From Aldrovandia affinis (taxonomy: Eukaryota; Chordata; Actinopteri; Notacanthiformes; Halosauridae): a stretch of DNA of 64,000 nt. Of the stretch, positions 23,201 to 29,946 are shown one piece after another (the stretch's first letter is position 1; the number at the start of each line of letters is the position of its first letter). The position numbers and the translations under genes were made by a program. The stretch covers positions 1 to 64,000 of the forward strand of contig JAINUG010000216.1 of the NCBI GenBank assembly GCA_029706075.1. The letters are read 5' to 3'. The notes below the pieces were generated by a model. That model had not been told where the DNA came from and ran no database searches. It worked only from the letters and a program-made list of their open reading frames with translations.

Positions 23201-24048
23201 TTTCTCACCTTTCCAAGAGAGGTGAGGGAAGGGATACAGCACGCATACATGCCCTTATACATTTCTTATTTGGAAAACAAAGTTGGAGTCCCTTACATTA
23301 TACTTTCCCTTTCTTTTGCAGGTAAAAAATATCCTCTGGAAACCAGGTAAGTTAGGAATTAGCAATGATTTGGATGTGTTTTTAGTAAAACACACCCCAA
23401 GCATGTGCCTCTCACAAGACTTGTTGACACACAGTATTCACACCCTTGATAAAAATGAGCAAAGAAGCCTGTATAAAATAAAAAGTACAGATAATGAGCT
23501 ATATTGCATGCTCAAAAAGGGGGGAAATGATATAATTTTATACTAATACAATTTCTCAGAGAAAAAAAATAACAAGTAATATTTTTGTCCCCCCCAAAAG
23601 ATGTGTGCCACAATTTTTCACACCCATGTTTTCATTACTTTGTGCGCCCTCCCCTCGCAAGGATAACACTAGTGAGTTGTCTTCCATAGTGTAATACAAA
23701 ATTGGTGAGCATATTGGGGAGGGGGGGGGATCTTTGACCATTCCTTCATACAAAATCTTTCAAGACCCTTCCGATCCTTCGGTCTCCGCTTGTGGGCTGT
23801 CCTTTTCAATTCAAACTGCAAATTTTGGATTGTGCACAAGCAGTCCACAGTCCACAAGCACAGTCCAAAGAATCTACACATGTAAAGGCTTCAAAACCTT
23901 TCTTCTGGGCATAATTTTTTGGGGGGACCAACCCTATTGAAACCTTGAGACATTAATTTGAGACATTAACCTTGAGACATTCATTTTTCATTTCAGGGAT
24001 ATTACCATTTGGGAGGAACAAGAAAATCCTGCATTTGATGAAGGTTAG
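11202..24048 (+). CDS. selp: P-selectin-like cell adhesion receptor with expanded CCP array; several 5' exons damaged
   Basis: Selectins bind sialylated, fucosylated glycans through a calcium-dependent lectin domain and slow leukocytes on endothelium. Exons in order: signal peptide 11202-11277, lectin 11687-12042, EGF 12506-12613, CCP1 13347-13525, CCP2 13804-14030, truncated B0 14311-14402, A1 14992-15177, B1 15954-16139, A2 16603-16776, B2 17543-17728, A3 18174-18359, B3 19138-19323, A4 19891-20076, B4 20786-20971, A5 21433-21618, last CCP 22723-22911, membrane 23099-23221, tail 23322-23346 and 23997-24048. All intact extracellular exons are phase 1 on both sides. The tail ends ENPAFDEG, close to the C-terminal TNAAFDPSP of human P-selectin, which favours SELP over SELE or SELL. 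The lectin exon has a frameshift, CCP1 has a stop, CCP2 breaks phase, and B0 and A2 are dead. The locus is therefore a decaying gene, an alternatively spliced lectin-less form, or an assembly with indel errors. Confidence 0.85.
11687..12042 (+). CDS. selp: C-type lectin domain exon, frameshifted by an internal deletion
   Basis: The acceptor is TTAACAG and the donor GAAG|GTAAAA. The first two thirds read as a typical selectin lectin domain: AWTYHY, YTDMVAIQN, YYWIGIRK, WTWVGTNKTLT and NWAKGEPNNR. Near 11970-11980 the frame breaks, and the rest of the domain (KWNDQRCSSKKG, VLCYE) is found in another frame. The exon is 356 bases, not a multiple of three, whereas selectin lectin exons are about 384-390 bases and phase-neutral. 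About 28-34 bases are missing, covering the conserved EDCVEIYIK region, with a disulphide cysteine and a calcium/ligand glutamate. EPN and WND remain. Confidence 0.9.
12506..12613 (+). CDS. selp: EGF-like domain exon
   Basis: This 108-base exon is phase 1 to phase 1, with acceptor TTTGAAG and donor GAAG|GTCAGT. Six cysteines are in EGF spacing: ACTQESC, AECVETIGNYTCKC, HPGFQGPRCEE. Sequence and size match the selectin EGF exon. The domain is intact. Confidence 0.95.
13347..13525 (+). pseudogene. selp: CCP1 exon with stop codon and no donor
   Basis: After acceptor CCTCAG the frame gives a clear CCP start (CDVLEAPGHGSLQC, FRCARGFSLMG, LQCQASGRW). Where the last cysteine and donor should be it reads TAA (13526-13528). 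No GT donor follows at the expected place. Selectin CCP exons are phase-neutral, so this exon could be skipped without shifting the frame. Confidence 0.75.
13804..14030 (+). CDS. selp: CCP2 exon with aberrant 3' end
   Basis: After acceptor CATTGCAG the exon reads as a good CCP (MDCSHPNEQHSF, FSCEEGFQLNG, VQCDSSGRWT). The usual short PPxC ending is replaced by about 20 unrelated codons, including one cysteine (VQCLLGN). The first donor-like GTAAGT follows base 14030 and would leave phase 0, which does not fit a phase-1 next exon. The exon is probably damaged or has acquired foreign 3' sequence. Confidence 0.6.
14311..14402 (+). pseudogene. selp: Truncated B-type CCP exon (B0)
   Basis: This is the 3' half of a B-type CCP, matching B1-B4 from VEGFLLNGTASIQC to the CAGG|GTAAC donor. 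Its 5' half is missing, and a cysteine codon present in the other copies reads TGA here. It has no acceptor of its own and marks the left edge of the tandem array. Confidence 0.8.
14420..14740 (-). repeat. SINE inserted in the B0-A1 intron
   Basis: The insertion is bounded by a 16-base target duplication (TAACTCTCCCATCATT at 14404-14419 and 14741-14756). On the minus strand the right end has a tRNA-like head (A-box region TAGTGTAGCGGTCTAA, B-box region TCGCGATTTGAAATC). The left end is the GGGAGAAAAGTGGGG-type tail. It is the same family as the SINE at 34.3 kb. A derivative sits at the same intron position between B3 and A4. Confidence 0.85.
14992..15177 (+). CDS. selp: CCP exon A1
   Basis: 186 bases, phase 1 both sides, acceptor CCTCTCAG, donor CCAAG|GTGAG. 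Reads LPLVAPGRGQMNCSHPHSH ... CEEGFVLSGAPTLQC ... SGLWSHTAPSC, a complete sushi domain with one N-C-S sequon. Intact. Confidence 0.93.
15954..16139 (+). CDS. selp: CCP exon B1
   Basis: 186 bases, phase 1 both sides, acceptor TTTTTCAG, donor TCAGG|GTAAC. Reads NTLTVPFHGSLSCYHPY ... CVEGFLLNGTASIQC ... MWTEPPPLC. A complete sushi domain with N-glycosylation sequons. Intact. Confidence 0.93.
16603..16776 (+). pseudogene. selp: CCP exon A2 with 11-base deletion
   Basis: It is identical in layout to A1 up to GFVL, where about 11 bases present in A1, A3, A4 and A5 (AGAGGAGCACC region) are missing. The shifted frame meets TGA a few codons on. The donor has also lost one G (CCAA|GTGAG). Total length is 174 bases, so skipping the exon or reading its ends keeps phase, but the domain itself is destroyed. 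A5, its block partner, lacks the deletion, so the lesion is younger than the block duplication. Confidence 0.85.
17543..17728 (+). CDS. selp: CCP exon B2
   Basis: 186 bases, phase 1 both sides. Almost identical to B1 but with SSCNVSC in place of STCNVSC. Intact, donor TCAGG|GTAAC. Confidence 0.93.
18174..18359 (+). CDS. selp: CCP exon A3
   Basis: 186 bases, phase 1 both sides. Reads as A1, with IPLVAPG and VLRGAPTLQC. Intact, donor CCAAG|GTGAG. Confidence 0.93.
19138..19323 (+). CDS. selp: CCP exon B3
   Basis: 186 bases, phase 1 both sides. Reads as B2, with EEFSF and GVWTEPPPLC. Intact, donor TCAAG|GTAAC. The following intron carries the SINE-derived mosaic. Confidence 0.93.
19340..19640 (-). 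repeat. SINE derivative in the B3-A4 intron, mosaic with ordinary intron sequence
   Basis: It starts as the SINE at 14,420 does (CACATTTTTT, CCCAATTTAGTGTCCAATTT). Between about 19,520 and 19,640, short blocks of SINE (CAGACTCACAAAGCGCCAGT) alternate with short blocks of the ordinary B-A intron (GTTGTCCAACAT, TTTCTACTACATT, ATATAGTCTTG). It ends with the same CCCTAACTCTCCCATCATT flank. Confidence 0.75.
19891..20076 (+). CDS. selp: CCP exon A4
   Basis: 186 bases, phase 1 both sides, acceptor CCTCCCAG. Reads as A3 with LPLVAPG. Intact. Its upstream intron resembles that of A1 and not those of A2, A3 or A5. Confidence 0.93.
20786..20971 (+). CDS. selp: CCP exon B4
   Basis: 186 bases, phase 1 both sides. 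Reads as B2, with SSCSVSC. Intact. Its downstream intron resembles that of B1. Confidence 0.93.
21433..21618 (+). CDS. selp: CCP exon A5
   Basis: 186 bases, phase 1 both sides. Reads as A3 with LPLVAPG. Intact, donor CCAAG|GTGAG. Last exon of the array. Confidence 0.93.
22200..22655 (-). repeat. SINE or SINE-like repeat in the intron before the last CCP
   Basis: The left end has the CTCCCAATTTGTTATGCCC tail typical of the SINEs in this window. The right end, on the minus strand, has a B-box-like GAGGTTCAAATCCC about 75 bases from the edge. The body is unlike that of the copy at 14.4 kb, so it is a different subfamily. Confidence 0.6.
22723..22911 (+). CDS. selp: Last CCP exon of P-selectin-like gene
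   Basis: 189 bases, phase 1 both sides, acceptor CTTTTGCAG, donor CACAG|GTACC. Reads CEPLGPLPPHLAMKC, SPLGNLSFSSQCLFHC, SLNGTAKMSC, GLWTTPLPSC. The CEPL and PLGNFSFSSQC style is typical of mammalian selectin CCPs. It is single-copy, outside the tandem array. Confidence 0.95.
23099..23221 (+). CDS. selp: Transmembrane exon of P-selectin-like gene
   Basis: 123 bases, phase 1 both sides, acceptor TGTTTCAG, donor AGAG|GTGAGG. Encodes a hydrophobic segment, roughly GVGFASGASLLLLAGLGFLI, followed by a basic SHLSKR stop-transfer. Confidence 0.92.
23322..24048 (+). CDS. selp: Cytoplasmic tail exons (23322-23346 and 23997-24048)
   Basis: A 25-base exon (acceptor TTTTGCAG, donor CCAG|GTAAGT, encoding KKYPLET) joins in phase 2 to a terminal exon after CATTTCAG. 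That exon encodes DITIWEEQENPAFDEG and stop TAG (24046-24048). NPAFDE resembles the internalisation/sorting end of the P-selectin tail. A donor-like GAAG|GTTAGA overlaps the stop, so a further exon cannot be excluded. Confidence 0.8.
23430..23930. mobile_element. One-ended Tc1-like remnant in the last selectin intron
   Basis: It starts TATTCACACCCTTGATAAAAATGAGC, close to the terminal repeat of the complete Tc1-like element at 55,015. The internal sequence (CCATTCCTTCATACAAAATC and similar) also follows that element. The opposite terminal repeat is absent. Confidence 0.6.
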
Positions 24049-24973
24049 AGGACCATCCTTATGGTACATAAAGCATTTTCCAATTTCCTTTTCATTATGA
24101 GCCTTACTGTAATTCAGAATTTTCTGTCTTTATATTTTCTTTGTGTCGTGGATAACAGTTGGTTATGAAGTATGAATGTATGGAGGATTCTAAAGATTAG
24201 ATTCTAAAGATCTGCTCAGAGTGAGAGCAGATCTAAAACCTTGTAGGTTTTGATTTACATGCGCAGACTCCTTGTATTTGTTTCAAAAAATAATACAATA
24301 ATTCCCACAGTAGTAACATGTAACTGTAACTGTTAACTGTTTTTTTTATCCATGAGTTAAGTAACTGTGACAAAGAGGAATCTGTGACAGTCTTTGTTAT
24401 GCTCAATAACGTCAAGAAAGTATGAAACCTTTACAGTAAAAAAAAAAGAAATATGAATGAAGATATGCATGAATGCTATTTTTCATACATTGGGCCACAA
24501 GCTGCACATAAGACAGAAAACATACTAAAGCATCCAATTCATTGGTATGCCCTTTAATACTCGACATTTAAAATATTATTAAATATATGAACTTATAGTT
24601 ATACAAACTATTAATACATGGTGATTGAAGACCTCGACAGTATTGTTTTAAAGTTGTTTTTTTAATGCTCCTTCAAAAGATACTGTACCCTTGCTTCTCC
24701 TGTCTGCATTCCTTTCATTTTCCAACCCTATATATATATACACTGTATATGTATAATTAAAATCTTAAAAAACATTTTGTGATTTTTGTTTTGCCCACAG
24801 ACAATGAACTTAGACATTGCTTATTTTGACAGTTCATATTGTAGATGAAGATTTAGGAGCGAATTAGCTTGCTAGCCTTTATACTATAAATTAATAGTAT
24901 ACATTGTTAACTGCTTTGCATGCTATGGGGAAATTTTCTTTAAATGCAGACACAAAATTTGTTGACAAATAAA
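24049..24973 (+). other. selp: Probable 3' UTR of the P-selectin-like gene
   Basis: AT-rich non-coding sequence after the stop codon. The first convincing polyadenylation signal is AATAAA at 24968-24973. No other coding signal was seen. The extent is inferred. Confidence 0.45.
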
Positions 24974-27915
24974 AAATTGCTTAAGATGTAACTTTTTTTT
25001 TAATACAAATTTGTGATTAGTACCAGTGGAATATCTTAAAATGATTAATATGTGCTTGGCAACGCGTATCGTATGTATGAGACCTATAACTGAACACCTC
25101 ACAGGTTCTTGTTAGGATAAGGTCAGACAATGACAGAGGCATGAAGCTTCTGTTCTTTGGCGATAGTCTCCTCCTCTAAACATGAGCGGGTAGCTCCCTC
25201 ATTGTGACTCAGCCTGCATCTTTGTACGGGATGGGGGGGCGAGCCTCCTGGGCAGGCTGCCTGCTGGCCTCCAGTACCCCGGTCCTGCAGTGAATGACTT
25301 TGGCAGCCAATCCCCCCCCCCCTCCTGTGCTGCCACTGGGGGCCTAGGTCAAGTGGTTATCACCTACCTCCACCTGACCAAAGATAAATTTAGTCATTTC
25401 AGGTTTCCACCGTATCAGCTGCCTCCTTTGCAGATCTTTGTTTCTTCAAGTAACGGCATGTCATTTAAAGTGTTTGCTTGCATTTTGGCCAGTAGATCAA
25501 GGAGGACTTATGGAGGACTGTTCCATGAAAGGGATTATAGACTTTAGAATAGCACAAAATAATTGCCATAACGATGTCATTGTTTCACAACAGTTTTAAA
25601 CTGAAATATTGATTGAATTTCTTTTTTTTATGATTCTTTTATTTTTTAAGGTGTATTTAATATGTTCCACATATCTGGTGTGTAGTTACAGCATATACAA
25701 CTCCCTCCCTGCTCATTTGTTGCATGAAGCAGCATTTGTTTCTGTTGCTGTGGAAATCAAGGATATAAACAATAGCCTACAAAAACATTTGCTAATTTGA
25801 ATACATCTCCCATTGAAGACAAATTTTATTGAAGATTACTTTGAAGAGGGCATACATGGTGAGGTAAGAATGCCTATAAAAAATAGACACTTAACAGAAA
25901 CCTGCAGTTTAAAATGGCCCATTCCATAAATGGTATGGGGGCTGAAATACTTATAACTAGCTGGCTACTAATGTATAATTATGAATATATCCTGTTGGGA
26001 TGCTTTTACAAAATGGGCTCATCTGTCTCTGCTCTGAAGCAGCGTGATGCCAATTACACCAGTTAAAAGACAGAGGGTTTGTGGCCCACGGTTGGCACGG
26101 GAAGCGCGATAAGTAACTGATCAACAGACGGGAGGCTGTTTGGTTATTTTAGAAATAATAATGAGTTCATCGGTGCCTGCTGTGTCAGCGCACTGTCGTT
26201 TTTTTTAAAAACGTATTCACCAGTCCACATGATGTGAAAGGGTGCATCATTCGCAAAGGTGAGCTGTGAAAAATGCATCCTGTTAACAGAAACTGAAAAT
26301 ATTGACAGCAAATGTTTGTTTCACAATCGCAATTTACAGTTTATTAGGATTTTTAATACTGGTAGCTTTATGACTACCTGTTTAGTTATTTTTAAAGATA
26401 ATAATTACGTTATCAGTGCCTGCTGACATTTTTCACCATATTTATCACCGTTCCACATATATGGGCATTCATTCTACGCAATGCGTGTCATGAAAAATTG
26501 CGGTTGCTGACACCAGAAACTAGAAAAGTGGACCAGCTCCACCAGACTGCTGTACTGTGACCCCGGCTGGCAGCGACATACCGCAGTGACAGACAGTCAG
26601 ATTGTTCCTGACCAATGAATTGCAGACCTACCTGTAAGGTCTGATTTCAGGGTAAGAAACGTGAGATGAAACGAGAGGGTTCACAGCCAGGGCAGGGAGG
26701 TAAGACTTATTACGAGCTTCATATTTGTGTGTCATACCAAGCATTTATTCTGCCACAGCTTTCAGTCCCTGTCTCTGAAGCCCGGTATCAGCGCCGCATT
26801 CCAGCAGGGCAATCCAGCGCCCGTGCCTGGGTGGTCCCTGCGGAGAGAGCGCTGAAAAATGCAGCTACGCCCTTTGACCGCCAGAAGTACAATGTTACCC
26901 TTCATAATCGACCAGCCGGATGTGATCCTCACTGATGGCTTTCTACATGGCAGTAATATTCCACCTGGACCCCTGTGACCGTTGTCTGAAGAGATGTGCC
27001 CATCTTTCACGGGCATTAGTCTGCAGGAAACTGCTTTGATAACAGCTTTGTGATCATGGCGATAAAACAGTATCAGCGCCGGCCCTGTCGAGGAATAAAG
27101 AAGCTGATAGCATTCCTCAGTCGCTAGACCGTTCAGCTTTCCCCACAGCGCATAGCTCAGGCTTAGATGTGCATTTATCATATTCCAACATTGGCACATA
27201 CAGCACCCCTGAACAACTGTGAAATATAAAAACACGTTTTATATTTACAGGAGAGTCCTTTATTACACTTCCTAAATGGGCGGCTGTCAATCAAAACTGA
27301 GAAAGCGGGTGTCACTGGTGCCTGAGAACAGGACGGCGCGTATTAGCGTTGCTTGACCTCCCTGACGTGATGCACGAGAACTCCAGGTAGCGAGACGTGT
27401 GTTCTGACCTGACCTTGGCCTCCTATCTGCCCAGCGTCTCCGCTGTCCCCGTTCAGTCACAGGCGGCTGCCCCGTGCATTACTGCGCTGGTGTTGGATTA
27501 CCTGCTGGGACAGGGCCTGGGCCCTCGGCTGCCTCCTCGACTGTGACCGACCTCGCGGTCCGCCCCGCTCTCGGGTGACAGCACGGGACGCCACCTGACT
27601 CAGGTGCTCCCACTGGGTGGAATGCCTGACTGTCGGTAACAGGTCAGCTGCCTCCGAAAGCACAGCAGACCTGTCCAGTCCTCCCAGAAAGGACAACAGA
27701 AATTCAGTAAACCGTGTGTATGGATGCAGCCTATCTCTGGTTTCAAAATAATACTTTCATTCATTAACTCTTCATTCACGTCAGTCATTTATTTAATTTT
27801 TTTAAAGATTGAATGTATTTCGCCTACATCCCACAATAAAGTTAATAAATACACAGAGGACTTATTTACAACACGTTACATTTTCTTTTGTGTTCCAAAC
27901 ATACAATGCTTCCTG
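24974..27915. other. Intergenic region between selectin and lmx1a, no gene recognised
   Basis: Open frames here lack homology signatures and exon flanks. Bases about 26,140-26,290 and 26,385-26,525 look like a diverged tandem duplication (shared TCAGTGCCTGCTG and TTCCACAT type segments). A GC-rich stretch lies at about 27,420-27,600 with no exon identified. Confidence 0.4.
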
Positions 27916-27920
27916 TGTGA

Positions 27921-28086
27921 CGGTGTTGGTTCTGCCTGCAGCGAGTTTCGAACCGAGGGATCTCTGACGCGACAAGAGAGCGATTAAGCTCGCCAAGCCA
28001 AAGACTCAAGTCCCTAACTCCGGGAACTAATCGTACTCTTATCCACGTCACTCTGCAGCGGCCTCACGTGAGCCCATCCGCTACAC
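27921..28086 (-). repeat. SINE-like unit, copy 1 of a direct duplication
   Basis: On the minus strand it carries a B-box-like CGGTTCGAAACTCGC. It is the same 166-base unit as at 28174-28339 with only a handful of differences. Confidence 0.7.
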
Positions 28087-28173
28087 TCTCCCCCTCGAAA
28101 CTTATGCGACAGCAACCACGGCCCAACTGATTGCCATCAGTTGTATGATCCGAGTCACACAGCACCACTGTGC

Positions 28174-28339
28174 CGGTGTTGGTTCTGCCCGCAGCGAGTT
28201 TCGAACCGAGGGATCTCTGACGTGACAAGAGAGCAATTAATCTTGCCGAGCCAAAGACTCAAGTCCCTAACTCCGGGAACTAATCGTACTCTTATCCACG
28301 TCACTCTGCAGCGGCCTCACGTGAGCCCATCCGCTACAC
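28174..28339 (-). repeat. SINE-like unit, copy 2 of a direct duplication
   Basis: Same 166-base unit as copy 1 at a fixed offset of 253 bases, ending TGAGCCCATCCGCTACAC. A non-repeated 87-base spacer separates the copies. Confidence 0.7.
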
Positions 28340-28820
28340 CTGCACAGAGGTCGAAGTGAGAACAGGGGGAAAATCTGCTTCATTCTGTTTTCCTGACTTT
28401 GCATTGACAGAAGTATTCTAAAGCTTAGTTCATTCTGGCCACTCTGAATCACAGAGTGCTATTATTTAAATGAACTGAGTTTGAAGAAAGAACAGGCTCA
28501 TATAATTTTTAATGAGGACAATGCAGGTCATTCTGCTGTTATTTTTCTTTTTCTTTTAATGTATAGGGATAAGTGGACAAAAAACAGATGTTTCAGTTGA
28601 TGCCCTAATCTCTAAAACTGAATAAAAAAACAAATAAAAGAATAAAAAGAAATAGAGAAAAGAATAGAGAAAGAAACTTTGTATTGTTCTCATTAAAAAG
28701 AGTACAATCTATTCTTTCTTCAGCCTAAATAAATTTTCATTGGTTTCTTGCACCGTTAATAAGTTTGACTTTTAGCAGCGCGGTGGCTTATCTCTTGTTT
28801 AATTTACTACAGCTACGGAA

Positions 28821-28824
<4 letters not shown>

Positions 28825-28882
<58 letters not shown>

Positions 28883-28995
28883 ATGTGAATGTGTGTATAT
28901 GTATGTGAGTGTGTGTGTATGTGTGTGTGCATGTGTGTATGTGTACATGTGCATGTGCATGTGTGTACTCGTTTGTGTGTGTGTGTGTGTGTGTG

Positions 28996-29039
<44 letters not shown>

Positions 29040-29072
29040 GGTATGTACGTGTGTGTATGTCTGCATGTGTGT
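28825..29072. repeat. TG microsatellite, left part
   Basis: Long TG runs with interruptions (TGCATG, TGTATG). Open frames of repeated Cys-Val or Thr-His across it are artefacts. Confidence 0.97.
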
Positions 29073-29477
29073 GTACACTACCGGTCAAAAGTTGTAGAAC
29101 ACCCCCATTTTACAGTTTTTACTGAAAGGTAGGCGAAAGGATGGTTCCTCAGTGTGTGACACCAACTGTCAAACATGGAGGAGGAAGCGTGATGGTCTGG
29201 GGCTCTTTGGCTGGATCCAGAGTTGGCGACTTGCACAGAGTGGCTGTTAACCCACGTTAACCCATTACTTGTTCCCTGAAAAGGGCCTTTTTTATAACTC
29301 TGAAATTGACATTCTTTTTCAGTTTTTGGTAACCTAAACTTTTCATTTATTTTTTACCTCTGGCAATTTACCGCTTACCTTTGTACCGTTTCAGGTTATT
29401 CACTGGACTTGAACTGCTTAAATTTCAGTAAAAACTGGAAAATAGGGGTGTTCTAAAACTTTGGACCGGTAGTGTAT
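29073..29477. mobile_element. Internally deleted Tc1-like element inside a TG microsatellite
   Basis: The left end ACACTACCGGTCAAAAGTTG and the right end, in reverse complement, TACACTACCGGTCCAAAGTT are inverted repeats of a known fish Tc1 type. Internal bases about 29,160-29,250 encode a transposase scrap with TVKHGGGSVMVWGS. The element is about 400 bases, so most of the transposase is lost. TG repeats flank both sides. Confidence 0.85.
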
Positions 29478-29494
29478 GTGTGTGTGTACATGTG

Positions 29495-29537
<43 letters not shown>

Positions 29538-29713
29538 CTGTGAATGTGTGTATGTGTGTGTGTGTGCGTGTATTTGTGTGTCTGCATGTGAATGTATGTG
29601 TGTGTGTGTGTGCATGCGTGTGTGTGTACATGTGCATGTGCATGTGTACTCGTGTGTGTGTGTGTGCATATGTGCGTGTGTGTGTGTATGTGTGTGTGTG
29701 TGTATGTGTGTGC
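29478..29713. repeat. TG microsatellite, right part
   Basis: Continuation of the TG tract on the far side of the Tc1-like insertion. Confidence 0.97.
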
Positions 29714-29809
29714 AATAGGTTAAGAGTGCTGTGCAGTTTAAAGACAGTATGGCTGCCTCTCCTTTAGTGCTCCATGTTCTGAAGTTATGTGCTATATTTG
29801 CTCTGGTAC

Positions 29810-29946
29810 TCAGGAGGTGAAGTAGGAGTCCTGCATGGAGTAGAGACGATCGATGGGATTGACAAGAGAGGCATCTGTGGAGGAGAGGCAGTCTCCAAGG
29901 TGGCAGAGAGAGTTTCCATCCATTTCACTGTAAAGGGCTTCGTTGC
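29810..29946 (-). CDS. lmx1a: lmx1a exon 8 (C-terminus)
   Basis: Acceptor GTCCACAG, phase 1. Encodes [20 protein letters not shown], then [16 protein letters not shown] and stop TGA (29810-29812). This is the conserved LMX1 C-terminal block. Confidence 0.95.

Noticed and set aside
27457..27696. GC-rich frame as a possible exon or CpG-island gene
   Set aside because: Arg/Gln-rich composition without homology features. No start or splice support.
28788..29767. Cys-Val and Thr-His open frames
   Set aside because: Translation artefacts of TG/CA microsatellites.
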